Of a DNA stretch of 36,786 bases, positions 23,267-30,787 are shown one piece after another (the stretch's first letter is position 1; each line of letters opens with the position of its first letter). The translations under genes were made by a program, and so were the position numbers. Source of the stretch: JBEVOS01 sp964564595 (lineage in GTDB: Bacteria > Pseudomonadota > Alphaproteobacteria > Caulobacterales > Aquidulcibacteraceae); assembly GCA_964564595.1 (NCBI GenBank), contig CAZMCA010000014.1:1-36786 (forward strand). Reading direction: 5' to 3'. The notes under the pieces are model-generated. The model was not told the origin of the DNA and did no database searches. It saw only the letters and a list, made by a program, of their open reading frames with translations.

Positions 23267-24324
23267 CGCCAGCCGGCTTGCTCGAACACGCGCGCCGCTT
23301 CCGCTTGGCGTGTGCCAAGTGCGGGCAGCGGGACGGTTTCTTCGGTGAAGTTCGTCGCGCCGATGGCTTCAAGCTGCGGCGTAACGGGGACGCCCGCGCG
23401 CACGGGCAGCTCTTCGTTGCCAGCCGGGAACATCGCTTGCGCTTCGGGGCTCACCAGGAATTCCAGGAGCGCCACAGCGTTGTCGCGGTTGGGCGCATAG
23501 CGCCCCACGCCGCCGCCGGAGACATTCACGTGCACGCCGTCTGCCGGGAAGACGAGGCCGATCGCTTGCGCGACGGCTTGATCGGCCGGATCGGCCGAGG
23601 CGGCGAGACGCGCCATGTAATAGTGGTTCACGATCGAGAGCGAGCACGTGCCAGCGGCCATCGCGCGCAGCTGATCGGTGTCGCCGCCTTGCGGATCGCG
23701 CGCGAAATTGGCGCGCACGCCGCGCGCCCAAGCGAGGGCTGCCGGCTCGCCATCGCGCTCGATGCGCGCGGCGAGAAGCGAGAGGTTGTACGGGTTCGTG
23801 GACGAGCGCGCGCAGATCTGGCCGCGATAGCGCGGGTTGGCGAGATCGTTCATCGATTGCGGCGGCGTGTTCGTTCCGGTGAACGCATCGCGCCGGTAGG
23901 CGATCACGCGCGCGCGTTTGGAGAACGCCCACCAGCGGTTTTGCGCATCGTGCATGCGCGCCGGCACGGCTTCACGCAGCGCGGGCGTATCGACGGCTTG
24001 CAGCACGTTCGCTTCGGCGAGGCGGTTCAGCACGCCCGCGTCGACCGTGACGATGAGATCGGCCTGGGTGGCGTCGCCTTCGGCTTCGAGGCGCTGCAGC
24101 AATTGATCCGCGTTCGATTGCAGCTGGCGGACTTCGATGCCGGTCTTGGCGGTGAACGCGTCGTAGATCGCTTTGTCGCTGTCGTAGTGGCGCGCGGAAT
24201 AGACGTTCACGACGCCGCCGGCCTGGGGCGCGGCGCCCGTGGCGCCTGTCTGGCCGCACGCGGCGACGGCGGCGGCGAGCGCGAAGGCGAGCGCGGAAGC
24301 AATGGCGGCGCGGCGCAGGATCAT
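23263..24324 (-). CDS. fbpA: Fe(III) ABC transporter substrate-binding lipoprotein
   Basis: A 353-residue periplasmic ferric-binding protein. The signal ends AAVAAC with Cys23, so it is probably lipid-anchored rather than free. The mature chain has the family beginning VNVYSARHYDSDKAIYDAF, and the adjacent tyrosines Tyr235-Tyr236 in SIVNHYYMARL, which match the paired iron-ligand tyrosines of FbpA. A final helix carries NFTEETVPLPALG. It is first in the operon with the permease and ATPase. A Fur-box-like palindrome lies 13 bp before the start codon, consistent with iron repression. Confidence 0.94.
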   Translation of the reverse strand: MILRRAAIASALAFALAAAVAACGQTGATGAAPQAGGVVNVYSARHYDSDKAIYDAFTAKTGIEVRQLQSNADQLLQRLEAEGDATQADLIVTVDAGVLNRLAEANVLQAVDTPALREAVPARMHDAQNRWWAFSKRARVIAYRRDAFTGTNTPPQSMNDLANPRYRGQICARSSTNPYNLSLLAARIERDGEPAALAWARGVRANFARDPQGGDTDQLRAMAAGTCSLSIVNHYYMARLAASADPADQAVAQAIGLVFPADGVHVNVSGGGVGRYAPNRDNAVALLEFLVSPEAQAMFPAGNEELPVRAGVPVTPQLEAIGATNFTEETVPLPALGTRQAEAARVFEQAGWR

Positions 24325-24336
24325 AACGGCCCTTGT

Positions 24337-24351
24337 TGCGAATAATTCTCA
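24337..24351 (-). promoter_or_regulatory. Fur-box-like operator upstream of the iron ABC operon
   Basis: On the minus strand the site reads TGAGAAT-T-ATTCGCA, a 7-1-7 inverted repeat with six of seven positions paired (TGAGAAT against TGCGAAT), in an otherwise very GC-rich region. This is the form of Fur-type binding sites. Upstream, TTGACC (24384-24389) and GCGAGAAA (24361-24368) are spaced like a Caulobacter-type housekeeping promoter, so a bound regulator would cover the transcription start. Confidence 0.55.
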
Positions 24352-24444
24352 GGAGGCCGGTTTCTCGCCCGCCCCGCCGCGCTGGTCAAGCGCAAGCGCG
24401 TGCGGCGCGTGGCCACTGTTTCGTGATCGGCCAGGAGGGCGCGC

Positions 24445-24473
24445 TTGACGCCGCGCGCGGCGCGCCCCTAAAC
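24445..24473 (+). promoter_or_regulatory. Promoter candidate for tRNA-Val
   Basis: TTGACGC (24445-24451) matches the Caulobacter-type -35 element, and CCTAAAC (24467-24473) is a fair match to the GCTANAWC -10, with 15 nt between. It lies 40 bp before the tRNA, as expected for a short leader. Confidence 0.5.
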
Positions 24474-24512
24474 GACCGCCTCCTGACGCGGGGCGCAAAG
24501 CCCAACGCTCAA

Positions 24513-24587
24513 GGGCGCGTAGCTCAGCGGGAGAGCACCTCGTTCACACCGAGGGGGTCACAGGTTCAATCCCTGTCGCGCCCACCA
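24513..24587 (+). tRNA. tRNA-Val (anticodon CAC), CCA encoded
   Basis: A 75-nt cloverleaf. Acceptor stem GGGCGCG pairs with CGCGCCC, followed by A and an encoded CCA. The D arm has GCTC-AGCGGGA-GAGC, the anticodon stem is CCTCG/CGAGG around loop TTCACAC (anticodon CAC, reads GUG valine codons), and the T arm holds GGTTCAATCC. The next base after CCA is the last base of a convergent protein gene stop codon, so any tRNA terminator must lie within that gene. Confidence 0.97.
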
Positions 24588-25238
24588 TCAGGCCGCTGGC
24601 TCTGGCTCCGCCGGTTTTGAGCGCCGTGGCCCGAACAGCACGTTGCTCACCACCAGGATCACCGGGATGAGGAGGCCGCAAACCGCCGAGAGCGCGTATT
24701 GGCCGCGTATGACGAGCACGAGGCCGGCGGCGAACGCGATTCCAGGAGAGAGCGCCCGCAACGTGCGCCAGAGGATTTCTCGCAAGGTCGCCCCGCCAAT
24801 GAGGCGCCCGCCGTCGCGCATCACAACGAGCACGAGAAGGGTTTGCGCAAGCGAGGCCGCGATCAGGACGACGCAGTAGACTTGCCAGGAAACCGCAAAG
24901 GCCGTGCCCTCGCCCAGCAGCGCGGATGCGAACGGCATCAGCGCGATCACAAGCAGCAACAGGGCGTTCGCCCAGACGACGGGCCAGTCGAAGTGCTGCA
25001 GGCGGCGCATGATGGCTAGGTGCGCGGCCCAGAAGATCGTGGTGAGCGCAAAGCTCGCGCCAAAGGCGATGAAGTGCGGCGCGAGCGCAATCAGCGCCTG
25101 CGCCATCGCCTGAGCGCCATGCGCCGCTGGCACGCGCAGCTCAAGCACGAGGAGCGTGAGCACGATCGCGAACACAGCGTCGGAGAAAAAGAGCAGGCGG
25201 CTTAGAACCCGATCGTCCGGTGTAGCGAACTCGCTCAT
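24588..25238 (-). CDS. TMEM175-family potassium channel protein (DUF1211)
   Basis: A 216-residue membrane protein with six hydrophobic segments, as in bacterial TMEM175 channels, which assemble as tetramers and conduct K+. The first helix has the family signature RLLFFSDAVFAIVLTLLVLELRVP (R-x3-FSD-x-AI), with the Phe-Ser-Asp motif near residues 17-19. The ATG at 25238 (MSEFATPDDRVL) follows a GGGGCAAGAG stretch. Reading further upstream gives an arginine-rich frame without family character. It converges head-on with the tRNA-Val gene, leaving no space between them. Confidence 0.92.
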   Translation of the reverse strand: MSEFATPDDRVLSRLLFFSDAVFAIVLTLLVLELRVPAAHGAQAMAQALIALAPHFIAFGASFALTTIFWAAHLAIMRRLQHFDWPVVWANALLLLVIALMPFASALLGEGTAFAVSWQVYCVVLIAASLAQTLLVLVVMRDGGRLIGGATLREILWRTLRALSPGIAFAAGLVLVIRGQYALSAVCGLLIPVILVVSNVLFGPRRSKPAEPEPAA

Positions 25239-25375
25239 CTCTTGCCCCGCCTTCGCCGCGTCGCGCGGTCTCTCTATCGACGCATCCTGTGCCGCATCGC
25301 GCGCGCGGCGCAAGGCCGTGCGCAACGAGGCTGAAATCGGCGCGATTGCGCTGGTGAGAGCAAGCCTGCGGGCGG

Positions 25376-25555
25376 TTAGCGCGCGGCCTTGCGCGCGCGC
25401 ATTTCGATTTGCGCGCGGGCGCGGGCGGCGACTGCGTTAGCCTCCTCGATTTCCTCGGGCGTGCCGGTGCGCTTGGCGTTTTCGAGGTAGGCCTCGATGG
25501 CGGCGTTGTCCTGGAGATATTGCGCAGCGTCGAATTCGTAGACTTGCAGGGCCAT
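25376..25555 (-). CDS. 59-residue protein resembling the N-terminus of addiction-module antidote proteins, no HTH
   Basis: Small ORF starting MALQVYEFDAAQYLQDNAA, then IEAYLENAKRTGTPEEIEEANAVAARARAQIE and a basic tail MRARKAAR. The pattern of an aspartate-started helix, a short xxAIxAYLExA helix, a GTPEEIEEA turn and ARAR is reminiscent of the first half of HigA/antidote-type proteins (which read EYLxxxxAIAAYLxxALEDGDxxxIxxALGDIARAxG), but it stops before the DNA-binding domain. An AGGCGCG sequence precedes the ATG. It lies between the TMEM175 gene and the GNAT gene on the same strand. No toxin partner is visible, so activity is unknown and coding status is moderately supported. Confidence 0.6.
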   Translation of the reverse strand: MALQVYEFDAAQYLQDNAAIEAYLENAKRTGTPEEIEEANAVAARARAQIEMRARKAAR

Positions 25556-25637
25556 CGCGCGCCTCCTGTTCGCCCTGCATTCTGGCGGCCTGCGGCGCCG
25601 GCCACTTGATCCTGCGCAAGGCGCGCGAAGGCGCTGC

Positions 25638-26138
25638 TCAGCCGTAGAACGCGGGATGAAACGCGAAGCGGCCTTCTGGGATGGGGCCAGCGAGCGGCAG
25701 GATCATGAAGTGTTCGGCCGGTTCTTGCGCCGGCGCGTGGGCTGGGGACGGGCGGAAGCCGTGGCGCGTGTAGTAGCGCGTGTCGCCGGTGAGGATGCAG
25801 CCTTGCGCGCCCTGCGTTTCCATCCAGGCGCGCGCCGCGGCGATGAGCGCGCCGCCGAGGCCGCGGCGTTGCAGCGCGGGCTCGGCGCAGATCGGGCCGA
25901 GCGCGAACCAGCCTTGCGCGCCGCTTTCGTGCGCAGCCGGCGAGAGCGCGACGTGGCCGATGATGCGCGCCTCTTGCTCGGCGACGAGCGAGAGGCTGAG
26001 CGCGCCCGCTTCGCGCAACGCCGTGATGAGATTAGGCTCCTTGCCATCGGAGAACGGCATCGGCGCGAAGGCGCGCTTGGTTATGTCGTAGATCGCGGCG
26101 TGGTCGCGCGGTCCTTCGGGGCGGATGCGAAAATCCAT
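25638..26138 (-). CDS. GNAT-family N-acetyltransferase (YhbS-like)
   Basis: A 166-residue acetyltransferase. It begins MDFRIRPEGPRDHAAIYDITKRAF and has SLVAEQEARIIGHVALSPA, the acetyl-CoA loop CAEPALQRRGLGGALIAAARAWME, and the C-terminal YYTRHGFRPSP active-site tyrosine region, as in YhbS-like proteins. The open frame continues upstream into the preceding gene, but the ATG at 26138 is 7 bp after the TIR-TPR gene stop and begins the family-like sequence. Close spacing suggests the two are co-transcribed, making it a possible modifying partner of the TIR protein. Confidence 0.92.
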   Translation of the reverse strand: MDFRIRPEGPRDHAAIYDITKRAFAPMPFSDGKEPNLITALREAGALSLSLVAEQEARIIGHVALSPAAHESGAQGWFALGPICAEPALQRRGLGGALIAAARAWMETQGAQGCILTGDTRYYTRHGFRPSPAHAPAQEPAEHFMILPLAGPIPEGRFAFHPAFYG

Positions 26139-26145
26139 GCGCGGC

Positions 26146-28464
26146 CTATGGCGCGGGCGCAGGCGCCGGCGTTTCGGCAGGCGCTTGCGGCGGGGCGCCT
26201 TCGCGCTGGCTGGCGCGGTACGCATCGATCGAAGCGATGACCTCTTCGGTGCGCCGCAGCGAGTCGGCGTAGGCGGCGTTGCTTGGATTTTCCGCCACGA
26301 TGCGCCGGAGCAGCGTGCGCGCAGCGTCGAAGCTGGCGCGGGCGGCGTCGCCATCGGTAGCTGATTGGACGACGGCTGCTTGCTGATAGCTCTCGGCGGC
26401 GGCGAAGGCGATCGCGCCGTCGCGCGGATTGGCGTTGGCAAGCGCGGTGCGGATGCGCGCGGCTTCGGTGAGCGCGGCGATAGCGCCGGGCGAATCCTGG
26501 TTGAACTTCTTGGTGAGCCCGAGCGCGTGCAGAACAGCGGCGAGCGCGCGCTGGTCTTCAGCGTTGTTTGGCGCGCTGGCGAGCGCGGCGCGGCGGAGCG
26601 TTGCGGCTTCGCCATAGGCGCCGAGCATTGACGGCAGGTCTTGCAATTGCGCGCTCTGGTCGGCGGCAAGTTCGAGCGCGTAAGCAAGATCGCGTGCGGG
26701 CTGGGGCGCGTTTGCGGGCGCGGCGGCGCGTAGATCGCGGCGGAGCGCGACGATCTCCCGGTAGAGCGGGCGCGCTTGCGCGGCCTGGCGCGCATCGGAG
26801 AAGCGCCCAGCACGCACGGCGAGCATGCGGGCGAGCGTTTCCTTGACCTGCATGTTGGTTGGGTCTTCGCGCACCAGCGTGCGGCCCATGTCGATCGCTT
26901 CGACCATGAGCGGCGTTGCGTTCTCGCCGGTCTCCAAGAGCGCGTTCGCCGCCAGCATGAGCCGGAGCGCGAGATCGCGCCTGAGCCCAGCGTCGCGCGG
27001 ATCGGCGGCCGAGAGCGCGCGGGCGATGGCGACGCTTTCCATCAAGGGCGCGCGCGCTTCGCGGTGTTTGCCTTGATCGACGAGCGTTTGGCCAAGCTTC
27101 ATCAGCGAAGAGCCGAGCGTTGAGCGTGCCGGCAGGCTGTCGGGCCGGCGCGCGCTCCAGGCGCGCGCTTCGGTGACGGCGCGGGTGAGCGTGGCGGCCG
27201 CGGCGTCGAAATCGCGCGTGGCGGCCTGGGCGCCGCCCAGCCAATCGAGCGCGGTGAGGTAGTTCGTGTTGGCGACATCGTCGTTCGGCGCGGCGGCGCG
27301 CACGGGCTCAAGCAGCGCGACCGTTTCGGTGAAGAGCGGCAGCGCCTCGGGCGCGCGGCCGGCGTTCATGTGAATTTCGCCTTGGCGCTGGAGCGCGCCG
27401 GCGAGCCAGACGCGGCCAAGGCGCGCGTCGGGAATGTCGGCGATCATGGCGCGGGCGGCGTCGATCGCGCGGTTGGTGTAGCTCTCGGCTTCGGCGGAGC
27501 GGCCTTGCGCGAGCTCGGCCTGCCCGGCCGCGGCGAGCGCGCGGACGTAGTCGAGCGTGCGCAATTGATCGGGCGGGAAGCGCTCGAACAGCGCCAGCGC
27601 CTCTGGTGCGTTTGCACGCTGCGTTTCGCTCTGGCCGATGCGGCCGTAGAGTTCGGCAAATTGCACCAGCACAGTCGCGCGCTGGCGTTGCAGTTCCGGC
27701 GTTTTGACGCCTTCGGCGAACAGACGCGCGAACCGCGCTTCAGCGAAGTTGAGGAGATCTTCGACGGCGCTCGTCGGCACGCCAAAGCGGCGGGAGAGAT
27801 CGTCGGCCTTGCCGACGACGCCGGCGCCGATATCGATCGCTTCGGTCGCCATCGTGGTGGCGCGCTTCGATTGCTCGACCGCGACGGCGGCGCTGATGCC
27901 GGCGACGACGGCGAGAACGGCGAACACGCCCGCAAGGATGGCGCGGTTGCGCGTGCGCGCGCGTTCGGCGGCGGCTTGGCGGTCACGCAACTCGCCGAGA
28001 TCGACGCCGAGAATGCCGGCGACGAGTTTGAGGAAGCCGAGATCTTCACCGTCGCCGGTTTTTCGGAAGTCCGCGGCGAGCGGCTCGCGTCCGCGCAAGG
28101 CTGGCGGAAACACCTCGTGCGGCTCGCCTTCCATGATCGCGGCGAGCACGCGATCTGTACCGTGCGCGGCGATGAAGGCTTCGACTTCCGCGTTGACCCA
28201 ATGCGAGGCGGCGGCGGCAGGGCTGCAGCACACGATCAGAAATTCGGTGGCGTTGATCTTCTCGGTGAGCTCGGCGCCGAGTTCGGCGGCGGCGGCGAGT
28301 TCGTCCTTGTCGCGGAAGACGCGGCCGAGGCGGCGCACGTTTTCCTTGCGCAGCGCGCGCGGAATATCGAACGCTTCGAGCCGGCGATGGAGGCGCTGCA
28401 CGGCGGCCTCGTCCTTGCGGCTGTAGCTCAAGAACGCGCGAAACTTATAGGCGCCGTCCGCCAT
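26146..28464 (-). CDS. TIR-TM-TPR membrane protein
   Basis: A 772-residue protein in three parts. Residues 6-150 form a TIR domain (TIR_2-type): FRAFLSYSRKDEAAV, RVFRDKDELAAAAELG, FLIVCCSPAAAASHWVNAEVEAF, with Trp89 and Glu93 spaced like the W-x3-E catalytic glutamate of NAD-cleaving TIR domains. A single transmembrane helix runs from about 175 to 197. Residues 215-740 are helical repeats of TPR type (examples: LDYVRALAAAGQAELAQGRSAEAESYTNRAIDAARAM, and DVANTNYLTALDWLGGAQAATRDFDAAAATLTRAV), and the tail is proline/alanine-rich. Expected topology is TIR inside, TPR in the periplasm. Such proteins are common in alphaproteobacteria and may serve in signalling or defence; NADase activity is an inference. 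Confidence 0.9.
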   Translation of the reverse strand: MADGAYKFRAFLSYSRKDEAAVQRLHRRLEAFDIPRALRKENVRRLGRVFRDKDELAAAAELGAELTEKINATEFLIVCCSPAAAASHWVNAEVEAFIAAHGTDRVLAAIMEGEPHEVFPPALRGREPLAADFRKTGDGEDLGFLKLVAGILGVDLGELRDRQAAAERARTRNRAILAGVFAVLAVVAGISAAVAVEQSKRATTMATEAIDIGAGVVGKADDLSRRFGVPTSAVEDLLNFAEARFARLFAEGVKTPELQRQRATVLVQFAELYGRIGQSETQRANAPEALALFERFPPDQLRTLDYVRALAAAGQAELAQGRSAEAESYTNRAIDAARAMIADIPDARLGRVWLAGALQRQGEIHMNAGRAPEALPLFTETVALLEPVRAAAPNDDVANTNYLTALDWLGGAQAATRDFDAAAATLTRAVTEARAWSARRPDSLPARSTLGSSLMKLGQTLVDQGKHREARAPLMESVAIARALSAADPRDAGLRRDLALRLMLAANALLETGENATPLMVEAIDMGRTLVREDPTNMQVKETLARMLAVRAGRFSDARQAAQARPLYREIVALRRDLRAAAPANAPQPARDLAYALELAADQSAQLQDLPSMLGAYGEAATLRRAALASAPNNAEDQRALAAVLHALGLTKKFNQDSPGAIAALTEAARIRTALANANPRDGAIAFAAAESYQQAAVVQSATDGDAARASFDAARTLLRRIVAENPSNAAYADSLRRTEEVIASIDAYRASQREGAPPQAPAETPAPAPAP

Positions 28465-28582
28465 CGGCTTCCCCCAAACGCGCCCCCCGGCGCTCCGTGG
28501 AACCTAGCATGAGCGGGACCGGTGTGGAGCGACGCCGGTCACGCCAGGCGGGGCGCGCTGGCGGTCGCACCAATAGCTGCCG

Positions 28583-28588
28583 TATACT
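28583..28588 (+). promoter_or_regulatory. -10-like element upstream of the monooxygenase gene
   Basis: TATACT in a GC-rich intergenic stretch, 60 bp before the preferred start at 28649. No convincing -35 is seen, so this is a weak promoter call. Confidence 0.35.
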
Positions 28589-28648
28589 GGGCGCGGACCT
28601 CAACTCATGGGGCGGCGGCCCGTCAGAGCCGCAATCTGGGAGAGAGCT

Positions 28649-30307
28649 TTGGCCGAACCGTCAAAGGCGCCGCGCGCGGCAATCCATGCGCAGGTCGATG
28701 CGGTGATCGTCGGCGCCGGGTTTGGCGGCATGTACATGCTGCACAAGCTGCGCGACGAACTGGGGCTCACGGTTCAGGCGTTCGACAAGGCCGCCGATGT
28801 GGGCGGGACTTGGTACTGGAACAGGTATCCCGGCGCGCGCTGCGACATACCGAGCTTGTCGTACTCCTACACGTTCTCGCAAGAGCTGCTGCACGAGTGG
28901 CGATGGAGCGAGAAATACGCGACGCAGCCGGAAATCCTGCGGTACGCGCAGTACGTGGCGGAGAAGTTCGCGCTGCGCCCGAACATCGCGTTCGAGACCG
29001 GAGTTGTTTCGGCGGTGTTCGATGACGCGGCGAACGTTTGGACCGTGACGACCGATCGCGGCGACGTCGTCACCGCGCAATTCTGCATCATGGCGACGGG
29101 TTGCCTTTCGATGCCGCGCGAGCCGGACATCAAGGGCGCTGACGCGTTCAAGGGCGCGTCGTACCACACGGGCCGCTGGCCGCATGAGGGCGTGGACTTT
29201 ACCGGCTTGCGCGTCGCGATGATCGGCACTGGCTCTTCCGGCATTCAATCGTTGCCGGAGATTGCGGCGCAGGCCGCGCACGTGACCGTGTTTCAGCGCA
29301 CGCCGAATTTCTCCGTGCCGGCCAACAACCGCCCGCTGAGCGACCAAGAGCGCCAAGCGTTCATCGACAACTTCCCGACCTACATTCGCACGCTGCGCGG
29401 CGCCGGCGTCGATGTGACCGAAGCGCCGGGCGCGGCGCAGCGTGCGGCCAATGTGGCCCAGCCGGCGCCGCCACGGCCGGCGCCGCTCTCGAAAGACGAG
29501 ATGGCCGCGCGCCTCGAAGACTTCTGGAACGCGAGCACGGGCACGGGATGGCTCGGTTTTCCGATGATGCTGGTCGACAAGGGGATCAACGACGTCGCGT
29601 CCGACTTCGTGCGCGGCAAGATCGCGGCGCGGGTAAAGGATCCGGCAGTCGCCGCAAAGCTGTTGCCGCACGATCACCCGATGGGCACGAAACGCATCTG
29701 CGTCGATACCGATTATTTCGAGACCTACAATCGCGACAACGTCACGCTCGTCGATGCGCGCGATGAGACGATCGTGGAGATCACGGCGGCGGGCGTGCGG
29801 ACGTCAGCCGGTGTTGAGTATGAGGTCGATGCGATCGTGTTCGCGACCGGCTTCGATGCGATGACCGGCGCGCTGATGGCGATCGATATTCGCTCCGATC
29901 ACTGCACGCTGCGCAAGGCGTGGGAGCATGGGCCCAAAGCGTATCTCGGGCTCATGGTTGCGGGCTTGCCGAACCTCTTCACGCTCACCGGGCCGGGCAG
30001 CCCGTCTGTGCTCTCGAACATGATCAGCTCGAACGAGCACCACGTGGAATGGGTGAGCGAGACGATCGCGTATATGCGCGCGAACGACAAAGCGCGCATC
30101 GAAGCGACGCACGAAGCACAGGAACGTTGGGCCGCGCACGTGAACAAGGCAGCCCACGTCACGCTCTTTCCGCAGGCCAATTCCTGGTACATGGGCGCGA
30201 ACATCCCCGGCAAACCGCGCGTGTTCATGCCGTATGTCGGCGTGAACTATCGCGGCAAAGTGCGCGACGCGGTGAACCAGGGCTACAAAGGCTTTGCGCT
30301 GACCTAG
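28649..30307 (+). CDS. Type I Baeyer-Villiger flavin monooxygenase
   Basis: FAD- and NADPH-dependent monooxygenase converting ketones to esters or lactones (or oxidising heteroatoms). From the TTG at 28649, which has GGGAG about 8 nt upstream, the 552 residues include the FAD-binding GAGFGG (22-27), the GTWYWNRYPGARCD block (about 53-66), the diagnostic Baeyer-Villiger fingerprint FKGASYHTGRWPH (167-179), and the NADPH Rossmann motif GTGSSG (193-198). A late ATGFD motif is present, as in cyclohexanone and hydroxyacetophenone monooxygenases. An ATG at 28607 would add 14 arginine-rich residues. Substrate unknown; together with the P450s and dehalogenase it broadens oxidative capacity. It is monocistronic, with a hairpin after the stop. 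Confidence 0.94.
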   Translation: MAEPSKAPRAAIHAQVDAVIVGAGFGGMYMLHKLRDELGLTVQAFDKAADVGGTWYWNRYPGARCDIPSLSYSYTFSQELLHEWRWSEKYATQPEILRYAQYVAEKFALRPNIAFETGVVSAVFDDAANVWTVTTDRGDVVTAQFCIMATGCLSMPREPDIKGADAFKGASYHTGRWPHEGVDFTGLRVAMIGTGSSGIQSLPEIAAQAAHVTVFQRTPNFSVPANNRPLSDQERQAFIDNFPTYIRTLRGAGVDVTEAPGAAQRAANVAQPAPPRPAPLSKDEMAARLEDFWNASTGTGWLGFPMMLVDKGINDVASDFVRGKIAARVKDPAVAAKLLPHDHPMGTKRICVDTDYFETYNRDNVTLVDARDETIVEITAAGVRTSAGVEYEVDAIVFATGFDAMTGALMAIDIRSDHCTLRKAWEHGPKAYLGLMVAGLPNLFTLTGPGSPSVLSNMISSNEHHVEWVSETIAYMRANDKARIEATHEAQERWAAHVNKAAHVTLFPQANSWYMGANIPGKPRVFMPYVGVNYRGKVRDAVNQGYKGFALT

Positions 30308-30325
30308 TTTGGGTAGCGCTTCGTT

Positions 30326-30351
30326 GCGCACGCGGACCGGCTGGCGTGCGC
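30326..30351 (+). terminator. Stem-loop after the Baeyer-Villiger monooxygenase gene
   Basis: Perfect 8-bp stem GCGCACGC (30326-30333) / GCGTGCGC (30344-30351) with a 10-nt loop, starting 19 bp after the TAG stop. No T-run follows, so it is a terminator candidate by position and stability only. Confidence 0.4.
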
Positions 30352-30385
30352 GGGAACCGAGCCAGCGGCGCGCCGTTGCGCCTCT

Positions 30386-30535
30386 ATGCCCTACGCCTTG
30401 AAGACCGATCGCCATAACCCACGCGTTGCGCACCTTCATCGCAGCGTTCGGTTCTGGCGGTTCACCGCTTTGCTAAGCCTTATGATCGGCGGCGCAATCG
30501 CTGTGGGCGCGGCGTGGCTGCTCGGCGCGGTCTAA
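30386..30535 (+). CDS. 49-residue single-helix membrane peptide, hypothetical
   Basis: Short ORF that begins MPYALKTDRHNPRVAHLHRS and has one hydrophobic segment (about residues 25-48: FTALLSLMIGGAIAVGAAWLLGAV) ending at the stop. It has the form of a small inner-membrane protein with a basic cytoplasmic tail. It follows the monooxygenase terminator-like hairpin by 34 bp. Coding status rests on the clean hydrophobic pattern; no family recognised and no clear ribosome site. Confidence 0.45.
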   Translation: MPYALKTDRHNPRVAHLHRSVRFWRFTALLSLMIGGAIAVGAAWLLGAV

Positions 30536-30787
30536 CTCGCGGCGCGCTTTCCAAACCTCTGTGATGAGAGGGAAATATTGGAACCGCGCTTCATCGCGCG
30601 CCGTGCATTCGCCTGTGGCGGGAATGGGGCGTGGTTTCTGCGAATTCGCCATAACCCCGCCGCTTCCCGAGAGGAACATCAACCACAGAAGGGCGGTTGA
30701 AGGGCTGAAGCCGGCGCGGAGGCGGTACCGCGCAGCGGTGACATTGGCGGCCTCATCAAAAGCGTCGCCGATGAATCGGAGTGAGAG
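30536..30787. other. 252-bp region with no confident gene, rich in short palindromes
   Basis: Between two small ORFs. Short frames exist on both strands (30561-30791 plus; minus from about 30676 to 30473), but neither has convincing codon bias. It holds perfect 10-bp palindromes GCGAATTCGC (30640-30649) and GCGGTACCGC (30722-30731), and a foldable GGGG...CCCC stem at about 30626-30658. It could be a non-coding RNA, a long 5' leader of the following gene, or a decayed gene. Confidence 0.4.

Noticed and set aside
24513..24587. tRNA gene as an integration site for a mobile island
   Set aside because: No integrase, no repeated tRNA 3' end nearby, and ordinary chromosomal genes on both sides.
25638..26813. 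A 391-codon version of the GNAT protein with a long N-terminal extension
   Set aside because: The extension is Pro/Ser/Arg-rich and antisense-frame-like within the TIR-TPR gene; the family sequence begins at 26138.
26146..28464. The TIR protein as part of a Thoeris or CBASS defence operon
   Set aside because: No ThsA-like, cyclase, STING-like or nuclease effector gene is adjacent; the TPR-membrane layout differs from those systems.
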